Positions 18,861 through 28,300 of a stretch of DNA of 55,047 nt are shown one piece after another. Source of the DNA: Flavobacteriales bacterium. GTDB taxonomy: Bacteria; Bacteroidota; Bacteroidia; Flavobacteriales_C; GCA-002722245. How positions within the stretch are numbered: the stretch's first letter is position 1; each line of letters starts with the position of its first letter. The notes beneath the pieces were generated by a model. That model saw nothing but the letters and a program-made list of their open reading frames with translations. It was not told the DNA's origin and did no database searches. Location: NCBI GenBank assembly GCA_023251075.1, contig JAHEZM010000023.1:1-55047 (forward strand). Direction: 5' to 3'. A program made the translations under genes and the position numbers.

Positions 18861-18880
18861 CCGTCGGTTAAAACCGACGG
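18861..18880. repeat. Palindrome copy 2, CCGTCGGTT-AA-AACCGACGG
   Basis: A perfect 9-bp inverted repeat around an AA centre, the inverted-orientation partner of the copy at 18774-18793. It begins 33 bases beyond the stop of the gene at 18914-19741 (transcribed leftwards), so it could stabilise that gene's mRNA 3' end. Confidence 0.85.
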
Positions 18881-18913
18881 TAATTTACTGGAAGTGTAAA
18901 TACCGACTTTTGT

Positions 18914-19741
18914 TTATTGAACTACCAATTTTTGAATATTATTTACTGCTCCACTTTCAGAGCTTACTTTCAAAATATAGCTACCCGTTGAAATTCCCTC
19001 TGTAGAAAATGTTTGGGAATAAGCACCGGTAAAAATCATATCACTAAACATCTTCTTTACCAACTTCCCTTCTGTGCTGTACAATGCAACCGTTACATTC
19101 TCCTTCGACAAAAGATTCATTTGCAATGTAAAATAATCTGTTACCGGATTAGGAAAAACTTTGGTACAAATATTTGAAACCGTATGAATAGCCGTTCCAT
19201 CGGAAGAAAGCTGCATACTGGAAGTATATACATCATCTCCACCTCCATCAGATTGATTTCCATTACCCGCTACACCCGATGCATAAAAATTCACCGCACC
19301 AGAAGCCGGAGCAGTCCAATCGAAAGTAAAACTCGCAGAATTCGTAGAAGCCCCGCCATCTTTTTTATGCACAATATTATTCCTGTTAGAAGTTACTGAC
19401 GTTTGTGTTTTATTTGCATCTGTTACAGCAATGGTTCCCACAGTAGTATTGGAATTGTTTAAGGCCTCAAAATCAAAACCAAAAATACTCTTCCCTGTTC
19501 CGTTGATAGTAACAGTAATGTGGTAAGTAGAGTTAGGAGTATAAGTATTATTCACAAAAGTTGGAGAAGCAGTAATATTAATACTTCCACCATTTGAATT
19601 CAATCCTCCTGAATGACAAGCTGCACAGGTATTTTCTCCCGGACTTCCGGTATAACCCACAATACCTGTTGACATCTCTGTGCCCGATGAAAATAAAACT
19701 ACCAATACAATTACGGATGCCAAAACAGTAATTTTTTTCAT
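18914..19741 (-). CDS. T9SS-exported protein with one CxxCH motif (choice-of-anchor V/Reeler-like)
   Basis: 275 residues. Residues 1-22 are a signal peptide. Just after it come GYTGSPGENTCAACHSGG, a single CxxCH that could bind a c-type heme, and a beta-sandwich domain (about residues 45-185) with a GFDFEALN strand and FDWTAPASGAVNFYASG. From memory this matches Bacteroidota proteins described as choice-of-anchor V, related to Reeler domains. A type A T9SS sorting domain follows (VFPNPVTDYFTLQ near residue 200, then GSYILKVSSES, ending VVQ). The protein would be a surface or released protein carrying at most one heme. If the motif is really hemylated, heme must be attached in the periplasm before SprA transport. 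It is monocistronic, with the composite repeat just downstream. Confidence 0.8.
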   Translation of the reverse strand: MKKITVLASVIVLVVLFSSGTEMSTGIVGYTGSPGENTCAACHSGGLNSNGGSINITASPTFVNNTYTPNSTYHITVTINGTGKSIFGFDFEALNNSNTTVGTIAVTDANKTQTSVTSNRNNIVHKKDGGASTNSASFTFDWTAPASGAVNFYASGVAGNGNQSDGGGDDVYTSSMQLSSDGTAIHTVSNICTKVFPNPVTDYFTLQMNLLSKENVTVALYSTEGKLVKKMFSDMIFTGAYSQTFSTEGISTGSYILKVSSESGAVNNIQKLVVQ

Positions 19742-19843
19742 ACAATATTTTTTTGAATTGAATCTACTTATACAAAAAAAGAAGAATAATGTTACTGCGG
19801 AGATCAGCCGATAAAATAGAGAACTTATTTTTATTTCAAAATC

Positions 19844-20191
19844 CTATACAACAAATCTTCTTCGCTCTATTAAACAATACTTTTCTCTTGTAATATCTAT
19901 CAGCACGGGAACCAGATGAAGATGTGTGCCTTTTCGAAATAGCCAAGACAATAAAATATAGTTTTTACTTTCTAAAAAAAGATGAAAATTTCTGGAGCCA
20001 CTTCCGATATTAGCAAAAGCCAGATCACCAAAGTTCATATAAAAGTCACCTCGTTTGTTAGTAATTGCAGCAAATACATATTCTTCCCCAAGAATAAATT
20101 CTCCTATCAATCTTACGCCTAAATAATATCCTGTTGGCAATTTAACCCAGTGACCAATTTCAAATTCATGTAATAATCTTCCTCTTGCCAT
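19844..20191 (-). CDS. Hypothetical protein (115 aa) in accessory island
   Basis: A small, probably cytoplasmic protein with no signal peptide. It is rich in beta-forming and aromatic residues (GHWVKLPTGYYLGVRLIGEF, YVFAAITNKRGDFYMNFG) and ends basic (IERRRFVV). I do not recognise a family. It follows the 177-residue gene by 21 bases in the same direction, so the two are probably co-transcribed. Together with the EF-Tu-like gene they form an island between the T9SS cargo gene and vanZ. The size, pairing and lack of relatives known to me would suit an immunity or antitoxin-type gene, but nothing in the sequence proves this. Confidence 0.55.
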   Translation of the reverse strand: MARGRLLHEFEIGHWVKLPTGYYLGVRLIGEFILGEEYVFAAITNKRGDFYMNFGDLAFANIGSGSRNFHLFLESKNYILLSWLFRKGTHLHLVPVLIDITREKYCLIERRRFVV

Positions 20192-20212
20192 TAAAATTAA
20201 ATTTTACCCAAC

Positions 20213-20746
20213 TTACCACCAAAATCCTCCAAACGCCTCATCTACATCTTTTCTTCGTTTTATATTTTCCTGACTACATACATCCATAACAAATACTTGA
20301 GCTGCACTATACGATTTTTGTTCAAATAAGAGTCTTTCGAGTTCAGCAACACCCTCATACCTTTCATATTGAATAAATTTTTCCTTATAAGTGTTGTAAT
20401 AAATATCAACAATCCCTGGATCTTGGCTGTCTAATTTATCATAACTTGACTTTTTGTCGTACATAAATTCATAATCAATAGGCCACAACACTTTAGAAAC
20501 TTCTTCCAAATATTCTCTTGTTGATTCGTTTTCAAAATGCTCTTTTAATAAATTATTTATATGTACAGTCCAAGACTTTGTGGCAACGCCTGCTCGTATT
20601 TCTTTTAATGATTTTATCATATTAACGATAAACGCCCATTCACCTCGAGCATTTATATTAGTTTGTGTTTTTATTTTTTCATTGTAAAACTTATCATAGT
20701 TTCCTCTATAACCCTCAAATTCTTTGAGCTTATCTATAGTGATCAT
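20213..20746 (-). CDS. Hypothetical protein (177 aa) in accessory island
   Basis: A soluble, mostly helical and highly charged protein starting MITIDKLKEFEGYRGNYDKF, ending DVDEAFGGFWW. No signal peptide, membrane segment or catalytic motif is visible. The N-terminal style (short 'lead' helix, Glu/Lys/Tyr rich) is reminiscent of small Bacteroidota proteins found beside polymorphic-toxin loci, but I cannot name a family. It lies 21 bases upstream of the 115-residue gene and 176 bases downstream of the EF-Tu-like gene. That 176-base gap contains a GTGTTACAG/GTGTTACAC near-repeat and only short, stop-rich frames. Confidence 0.55.
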   Translation of the reverse strand: MITIDKLKEFEGYRGNYDKFYNEKIKTQTNINARGEWAFIVNMIKSLKEIRAGVATKSWTVHINNLLKEHFENESTREYLEEVSKVLWPIDYEFMYDKKSSYDKLDSQDPGIVDIYYNTYKEKFIQYERYEGVAELERLLFEQKSYSAAQVFVMDVCSQENIKRRKDVDEAFGGFWW

Positions 20747-20922
20747 TCTTTATCTTTTATTCAAAAACATTTGTTTTTATTTTCTTAATTTTATTTAAAC
20801 CTATTAATTCCAGATTCTGAAAACGAGGGTGTTACAGGTGTTACACTGAAACTTATGATTTTAGTAAATGTAACGGTTCTTTATTATACTCAGTGAAATT
20901 TAGCCCACTTTATGCTCAAGAG

Positions 20923-21216
20923 TTACAAATTTAGAATTTCTAAAACTTCTCCTTCTCCTAAAATTTCATGGCCCTCACTAAAGGCAAATTTTTTCCCCAC
21001 AGCAAAGTCATTTCCTAAGTATTCTATGTGAAGAAAATTTATTTTTACAATTCCTTCTTCACCTGGAAAAAACTCATGTTGATTAATTAAAGAAATTTGT
21101 CCTGAAGTTTTAGTTTCCGGAATGAAATAAAACAAAGGTCTATATCCAGTTTGGAAGGCTGTTTTTCGCGTATTCTTCCCTTTATATAATTTTATCTTCG
21201 CTTTTATTGTTATCAT
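20923..21216 (-). CDS. Stand-alone EF-Tu domain-III-like protein
   Basis: 97 residues. The sequence follows the C-terminal beta-barrel (domain III) of elongation factor Tu closely in order. A first strand ITIKAKIKLYK is followed by RKTAFQTGYRPLFYF, matching EF-Tu's RkTPFfsGYRPQFYF, then TSGQISL, FPGEEGIVKINF, and FAVGKKFAFSEGHEILGEGEVLEI matching the FAIREGGRTVGAGVV segment. The GTPase domain and domain II are absent. In EF-Tu this domain contacts tRNA and EF-Ts and is a target of several toxins and antibiotics. A free copy could be a decoy or immunity factor, or simply a reused fold. It starts 3 bases after the stop of the gene remnant at 21220-21483, so it was once coupled to that gene. Confidence 0.65.
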   Translation of the reverse strand: MITIKAKIKLYKGKNTRKTAFQTGYRPLFYFIPETKTSGQISLINQHEFFPGEEGIVKINFLHIEYLGNDFAVGKKFAFSEGHEILGEGEVLEILNL

Positions 21217-21219
21217 AAT

Positions 21220-21483
21220 TTACTTCATTAATATCACATTATTTGTTGTAAGAGGACTATATGGTATAGAAGTAGCTTTTAAAGATGAAAACTGAGTTGT
21301 CGGTATTGCTACAGCATTCATGCCATCAGCACTAAACTTGTAACTCACATCCATAATGTTATTTGGAACATCAACTTTAATAATTGTATTTGGAATACCA
21401 TCAAATTTAAAATTATTCTTACCAAAAGTTGTGGCATCTTCTATAACAAGAACTCGTAGTGGTGAAATAATAATGCTTTCAAT
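21220..21483 (-). pseudogene. 3' remnant of a lost gene, fused to the end of vanZ
   Basis: On the minus strand a frame stays open for 87 codons, from the codon after an in-frame TGA (21486-21484) to TAA at 21222-21220. There is no plausible start at its beginning. It encodes ESIIISPLRVLVIEDATT through KFSADGMNAVAIPTTQFSS to the end TTNNVILMK, which reads like the C-terminal tail of a longer protein. The stop lies 3 bases before the EF-Tu-like gene, typical coupling within an operon, while the frame's other end runs directly into the vanZ stop codon. The simplest reading is that a deletion or recombination removed the 5' part of a larger island gene up to the vanZ 3' end. An internal ATG (near 21358) could still express a short product. 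Confidence 0.5.
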
Positions 21484-21859
21484 TCATCAGGCGATAAATC
21501 AGTATCGAAATTAATATTCCGCCTGAATCCGCCACGATATCCCACACATCAAAGGCTCTATCGAAAGGCATTAGGTCCTGAGTAATTTCAATACAAACAC
21601 CATAAGTAAGCAAAGAAAGTGAAACAAAAAATTGAGTTAAAATAGACGCGTGTTTTTTACTTGCACTGATCAACCAAAAAAATCCTAGTGAAGAAAATAT
21701 TATGATGTGAACTACCTTGTCGAAATAAGGAAAGAGAGCTTCGCCATCTTGACGAAAAGGATACAAAAACAAAAAAGCAGTAAGTAGCGTGAGCAACAAA
21801 CTGCTTTTGTGGTTGATATATTTAAGCATCGTGAAATCGATAAACTTTCGGTTTACCAA
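21479..21859 (-). CDS. VanZ-like membrane protein
   Basis: 126 residues with about four membrane helices. VanZ-like signatures are present: FPYFDKVVHIIIF (DKxxH), VCIEITQDLMP (ExxQ) and RAFDVWDIVADSGG (RxxDxxDxxAnxxG). Biochemical function is unproven; VanZ proteins are linked to glycopeptide tolerance and cell-envelope lipids. The gene begins 3 bases after gcvH and is the last of the maeB-ruvA-sprA-gcvH-vanZ run. The start may be the Met at residue 11 (MLKYIN), which would leave more room after gcvH. Its stop codon coincides with the junction to the accessory island. Confidence 0.8.
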   Translation of the reverse strand: MVNRKFIDFTMLKYINHKSSLLLTLLTAFLFLYPFRQDGEALFPYFDKVVHIIIFSSLGFFWLISASKKHASILTQFFVSLSLLTYGVCIEITQDLMPFDRAFDVWDIVADSGGILISILIYRLMN

Positions 21860-21862
21860 TAC

Positions 21863-22243
21863 TTATTCGCCTATTAATTTTTTGTAATCATCGGCAGAAA
21901 GTAATCCTGCTAATTCAGTTGCATTTGAAACCTCTACTTTAATCATCCAGCCTTCTCCATAAGGATCAGAATTCACCAATTCAGGATTGTTGTTAATGGC
22001 ATCATTCACCGTTACCACTTTTCCGCTAACAGGCATAAACAAGTCAGATACAGTTTTAACTGCTTCAACCGTTCCAAAAACTACTTCCGCAGCAAGTTCT
22101 TCACCTACCGTTTCAATTTCAACATAAACAATATCACCTAATTCTTTTTGCGCAAAATCAGTAATACCAATCGTTGCTACATTTCCTTCAACTTTGATCC
22201 ACTCGTGATCTTTAGTGTATTTTAATTCTGATGGGAAGTTCAT
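21863..22243 (-). CDS. gcvH: Glycine cleavage system H protein
   Basis: 126 residues from the chosen start [15 protein letters not shown] at 22243; a longer frame from 22291 adds 16 residues with no homology and is rejected. It is the lipoyl-carrier H protein, which shuttles the aminomethyl group from glycine between the P, T and L proteins. The lipoylation motif is EAVKTVSDL, with lipoyl Lys63, followed by MPVSGKVV and [12 protein letters not shown]-like closing segments (here NSDPYGEGW). Length and all family blocks are normal. It follows sprA by 78 bases and precedes vanZ by 3. No other glycine-cleavage genes are in the window. Confidence 0.95.
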   Translation of the reverse strand: MNFPSELKYTKDHEWIKVEGNVATIGITDFAQKELGDIVYVEIETVGEELAAEVVFGTVEAVKTVSDLFMPVSGKVVTVNDAINNNPELVNSDPYGEGWMIKVEVSNATELAGLLSADDYKKLIGE

Positions 22244-22321
22244 TTCAATAAATTTTAGGAATCGAAGATAAAAAAAATTGGAGGGGAACAATCAAATTAA
22301 AGAAGTATTTTTTCAACTGTT

Positions 22322-25300
22322 TTACAGCGAGTAACGCAACGACAAACCACCATTGGAATTCGATGTTGGAAAAGAGTTGGAAGTATAAGGTTTATTTAAA
22401 GTGATTTCATAGAACAAACGAAGATTTAATTTATCACTCAACACATAATCAGCGCTGGTTTTCAACATAATCACACGAGAACCAATGGTCAATTGCTCCG
22501 ATCCATCGATTTTATGCAACGCTGTTTTATTACTGGTTATCGATAAATCGGCTCTAAGATCCAAATTACTTTTTGGGTGTTTACCCATCACCGGGAATGG
22601 GAATTTCACATCCTTAATTTTATAACCCGTACCGGTAACAATAGTAAAATTAGACATTTCCATCACCGATGTTCCTACAACATTCAAGGAAATGGTTCTC
22701 GTTTTTTTCAACTCGAACTTTGCTATCCAACTGTTTTTTAAAGTAGCATCTACTTTTATTAGCGGACTCAATTGTTCCGTGATGGTTACCAAACCAACAG
22801 AATACAAAGGAATAAAACCAGCAGCAGTAGTATCGGTAGAATTGCCTTGTGCATCACCTTTAAAAAACTGGCTGTGAGTAACGCTTTGACTCATAGTAGA
22901 GGAATACATGTGACTCACCATAAACGACTGGAAATTATTTTTAATCCACGGCATTTGCATAAATCCATCGTAATTCACTTTCCAGTTAGGCATTGGCATT
23001 TTCTTAAATGCTTCCATTTTTGAAAAACTTGCATTCGATCCGGTATAGGCCGAAACAAAAGAATACAATAAAACCTCTTGTTGTAATTTACCATAACCAT
23101 TGTTAAACCCTCCGGTAGTTCCTAGGTTAGCAGAGTTAGGATTGTTGGCCGCTAAACGACTGGAAATTACTGCGCGGTTATTTAAAAATTGATCGTAAGG
23201 ATCAGAATGTGCCGTGGTTCTAAAATCAAAAGCAGAGCCAATAGTAACCACGGTAATGTTATAAGAAGCCGTAAGCATACCCGAATAATCATGCACTACT
23301 CCATCTTTATCAATCCTGTAAATCAAAGAAGAATCACGATTGAACGAACGAGTTGCCGTAATATCAATTTTCAATTTTTTAATAGGTTCAACCGTTGCTT
23401 TTATATTTAAATTGTTGGTGAAATTTCTAGCAAATTTTGTATTCAACGAATCTGATTTTTTGGTAAGCCACCCGGCATTAGAAGCTCTTTGCAAAATATC
23501 CTCTTGTTGTTGTCCGGTTGCAAATTGAAAACCCGGAGACATTTGATCTTTATTGAAACCAAAAAAATCTGTAGTAGGGTCATAACCCGGTAAAAAGGTT
23601 CCGTTGGTTTCGGTATAATTGATAGATACATTTTTTACCATCATCAACATTTTAATGGCCTCTTCTGCTAAATTAATGTCGGGCAATTTCGATTTTTTAG
23701 TGCTGTCATTTTCCACTTTTGGTTTTCTGGCCTCCGTATTTAATTTTTTCAAGTACTTCGATTTGTTGTATAAATTCACAAAATTGAATTGAGAATTCAA
23801 TTGCTTAGAATTACTGTTGGAAATATTATTTCCTGTACTTTGAAAAGCAAGAGGTGCAGCCTGCCAATCCATTTTAGCAGTGTATTTCACGTTGGCAGTG
23901 ATCCAATCGGTAAAAGGAATTTTACGCAAAGGTAAATCGTAATTCACATCAAATGTTTGAGAGAAATTGGTATTTCTGCCGAAGTTTTTCAAGTTGTTTA
24001 AAACGATTTCTTTCTTCCAGCCTGAATCAATTCTTCCTTGTGGTTCATCAATCCTTGCGCGATTGGTGGCAGTGTATTTAAACTTTAAAGCTTTCGATAA
24101 GTCCCAACTCACATCATAGGCTCTATCCCAAAAAAAGTTTTTATTAAAAACGGGTTCTATCAATAAATTTGCACCGGTGTTATTCCTAATCATACTTTCG
24201 CTATACAACCTGTTTAAATCATTTTTAATAGCCACACGAGCAGGCACTAAAAAGAAGTTGAATTCACGCGTTAATTTTAAATAGGGAGTTTGCATTGCAG
24301 CACTTGCTAATTTTGCAAATTTAGCTTTGTTCTCCTGAAGCTCTTTTAGTTCAGCTTCCAGTTTTTTTACCGCCGCACTCTCGGCTTTTATTTTGTTTTC
24401 CTGCGCTATTCTTTCCTGTAAATTTTTCTCCTTTTCTTCATACGATTCCATTCTTACTTTTTTATAGTAACCAATAATTGGAGAGCTGATAAAAGGCTGA
24501 AAATTTTTGGGCTGATGCGTAAAATTATAATTCATAGAACCTTTATAATTCTGCACCACATTATAACTTGTATTCACATCGCTTTTAAATACTTCATTGA
24601 AAGAATAGGTAGCATCGAAATTCTCTACATCATAAGGCATAGGCTTTTTGGTAGATTGCGGATCTCTGTTTTTTCTTACGTTTGAAAAGTTCATACTTCT
24701 CCTTCGCTGATAGGTTTGTGTACTATCAGCCACTTTTTTTCTCGTGACCGGATCGAGATCTTTCATCTTCACATCCTGATCTAAAGGATTGTATTCCTGA
24801 TTTTGAAAAGTTTCTGAAACACCAAAATAAGTAGGAATGGTAACGTGATATTTCGAAGGAACCAATTTACCCAATTCAAAATTTCCGGAAGCATCGTAAG
24901 AAGTATAATATTCTCTTTTTCTCTGACTCACTTTATCGGTAATAGCACCCCAGCCAGGAGTGTACATTTTTCCCGACAAGCTCACCGTTCCAAAATCAGC
25001 CAACTTTAAATTGGTGGTAGCGGTAGCAGCCCATCCATCGCTTTGATTGAAACACGACAAACGCAACTCATTTACCCAAACACCCAGTGATCTAAATTGA
25101 CCAGGAGTACCTAAATTTCGCACACCTATCATCATCACTTTTACCTGAGATAAGGTGGGCGAACCTTTTACATAAACAAAGTTTTTTCCATCGCTCACTT
25201 TATATCTTTGATTTAAAAAATAGGTGGAAGGATCAAGATCAATTTTTCCATTTCTTTCCACTTTCGCATTGGTTAAAACAGAGAAATTAAAATCGAAGGA

Positions 25301-28300
25301 ATTTTGTGATGGCCAAATTGCCGCACGTGCAGCAGTAATATCGTCGTAATCCTTAAAGCCTTTATCGGTAAAGGTTAAAGGAATTTCATACTCATAATAA
25401 TTATCATCAAAATCACTTCCCAAACGCAAAAACACAGTCATGTTTCCATTGTAATCGGTAGCGGGATCTCCTTTGGTTTCGGCATGTACAAACATTTTCA
25501 AACAACCGTAAGAACGTAAATCGGTGTTGGTGTTGTAGTAAGCGGCTCTGCTATCACAACCATCTAAATTATCTACATTCAAATACAAGGCTTGCTCATT
25601 CAAAGTAGATTGTGTTCTTAAATCGGTTACACGATCAACCGGTGGAACATAATGGATGGGTTCTTTCTGACTATCTTCTTCCACGTTGATGGAAGTAACT
25701 GAAAATTTGGTGTTGTCATCCACCGCCACAAATTCACAATCACTCTTTAAAGCACTTTCGTATTTTCTCCAGGTTTCACGAACCAAATCAATTCTTGCAA
25801 ATCTCAAGATTACCGGATCACTCCACCCTTTCATCATCAAACGAATGAAACGCATAGATCTAAAATCCTGAATTCCACCCACTGCTTTTTCTGGCTGACG
25901 AATGGGAATTCTAAAGTGAATCCATTTTGCAGTAGGCGTTGTACCATATGAATTAATAGGGGTTCCTGCTCCATCAATCATATTATTTAAATAGTTGGTT
26001 CCTGATGAAACATCGCTGATTTCCAAATCCTGCGGACGCATAGAAATATGATATTCATAATAACTTTCCCCTTCATTCATTGTGTTATCACGATTGATAT
26101 CTTCGATATCCGGAATGGTGGTTGCCGATGCCACAAAGCTTGAACTATTGTCTACTGGTGAGTTACCATGAACACCATTGAAAGATTTATATCTTTCAAT
26201 TACTTTACTGGAAGTAGAATTAAAATCTTCGTTTCGATAATGTTTAAAATTATCTCCGGCAGGATCGGCATCGATAGATGCTGGAATAGCACCAAAGGTG
26301 CTGTTGTAATAGGCCAGATAATCTTTGAAAAAAACTTTTTCTCTGTCATCACTCAAACCATCTAAACCAACATCCTGATTTTTTCTTCCTGTTGGATCAT
26401 TATCAAAAGCATTTACGATATTCAATTTCGTTGGAACAAAACCCCAAATGGTTGTGTCTACATCAGTCATTGTGGTTCCATCTATCGGCAATCCATTTTC
26501 AAAAGATTTTCTGGAATCTTTCAAAACATCTTCTGATAAATTTCCAATGTGCACTACTAAATCTCCACCTGTTTGCTTACCACCAAAAATATCTTGATCG
26601 TTTTGTGCGCCTCCCTCAAAAGGATTCATCACCCAAAATTCTAAAAACTCAATATTTGAATATTCAAAATCCACCGTTTCAATTTTTCGCATAATACCAC
26701 CCCATCTTGTCTCAGGAGACTTCAGTGTTCCGTCGGCATTTACCCCCTTCGAATAAATTCCTCCTTGCGTATCGAAGTTATACTGCCCTCTTTCTAAAGG
26801 ATAGTAAGCTAAATCTAAGGTTACTAAATTCGGACTAATACCATTTTGTCCGGTTTTCTTAGGAAATACTTCTACCTGATTAATCGGACGAACGTAGTTG
26901 TTGTTTTGTTGTGCTTTATCTTTCGTTAAGTAATCAGGAGTGAATGATCCATTATCGGTAAATAAAGGATCAATATTGTACCATGCTAATTTTGCTCTGT
27001 TGAAATTGGTAGCTCTCGTAGTATCGTATGCTTCCGGATAAACTGTTGGTTGACCTTGTGGCACTGAGGCCAAACTCCAGCTTGATCTTACTGTTAAAGA
27101 AGTATTGGTTTCTGCTCCTTCAAAATTATCGATATACGATTCTCCTTTACCTGATGCATTATTGGCAATGGCCGATGAGGTACCAGGAATGAATTGCGCC
27201 ACCTCACCTGTAAAATCTAAATTCGACATTTCCTTGGTGCTCAACAAAGGCATTTTATCAATCCATTTGGTAAGCAATGGCAAATCTGTTCTGTATTTAG
27301 TGTTGAGTCCCCACAACGTATTCGACATAGGTTCATCTCCCAAATTCACTTTGTAATTCAATGGTTTCTCAGTAAGATTCATGATGGTTGCGCCCACATT
27401 AAAATCTTTCGAGAATTTGTAATCGAGATGCGTACCCAATAAATTTTTCGTTTGTATGGCAAACAAAGAATTACTTTCTAGTGATACTCTTACCGGAGTT
27501 GCCGAATTCAAAATACCTTCGTTGATGATGGTAACCTGACCAGCCATGTAATTCACGGTGTAATCCTGATTTTCCACTAAAGTTTTTCCACCCGCAGTTA
27601 CCAATACCGAACCTTGAGGAACATTAGAGGCGCCCAAATAAATTACGTTGGATTGTGAGGTTTCAAATTTCACCCAGAATTTAAAACGATTTCGCGAAGG
27701 AAATTTTGTTTGAGCGGCAATCGGACTAACAGTATACAACGAGTCAAAACAATATTTATTGGCAACTGCCGGATCGCTAATTTGATTGCGCAAAAATTTT
27801 CCGAAAGGCTCTCGAACCGGAAAATAAATTCTTCCCGTATTGGCACGAACAGTAACACCTTCAATAAAGTCAAAATATCCATCAGGAATTTTATCCTGCT
27901 GAATATTCATTTGATCGGCATGCATTAATTCTACCCATCTTTGCGCATGAGGAACACCTTCATTTAAAAAATTCATATCGGTGTTGGTGGCAGGATCGGT
28001 ATGCAAAATTTGCATTTGAAATGTCTCTGGTTTAATTCCCGATTCACCCAAAGAATAAACGTTCTTCATCATCAAATTCCAGGTGGGTAAATAATTTGCA
28101 TTTACTTTATTCGACTTTAGTAATTTCAAAATCAAAGCCTGCTTTCCCGTTGATCCATCGGTACTGATTTCACCTACCTGATGAACCACTCCATCTTCAC
28201 CAATTACAGTGTACTGAAAAGCAACTGCCAACACCTCATCGGCATTTAACGATTTATTTAAGGAGATATAACCCAACTGTACATTAAAGGTAAATTCATC

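Larger units (their letters stand above)
18485..18913. other. Gene-free region with composite palindromic repeat
   Basis: There are 429 bases between the surface cluster and the next minus-strand gene. No credible gene is present. An open frame at 18637-18825 (-) runs through the repeat and is treated as spurious. The right half contains three nested hairpins, listed separately. The left part (18485-18760) has a GC-richer patch around 18690-18720 (CCCGAACACACACAG) that I cannot explain; it may be part of the same repeat family or an old insertion. Confidence 0.6.

Noticed and set aside
18774-18880. CRISPR array or simple terminator
   Set aside because: There are only two copies of one palindrome with no regular spacers, and no T-run follows either hairpin on either strand.
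20747-20922. Possible small gene between the EF-Tu-like and 177-aa genes
   Set aside because: All frames are short and rich in stops. The best is 29 codons without a start; the GTGTTACAG/GTGTTACAC near-repeat is too short to interpret.
19844-21216. Calling the island a polymorphic toxin-immunity locus
   Set aside because: No toxin domain or secreted carrier gene is visible. Only the EF-Tu-like fold and orphan status suggest it, so it is reported as a hypothesis.
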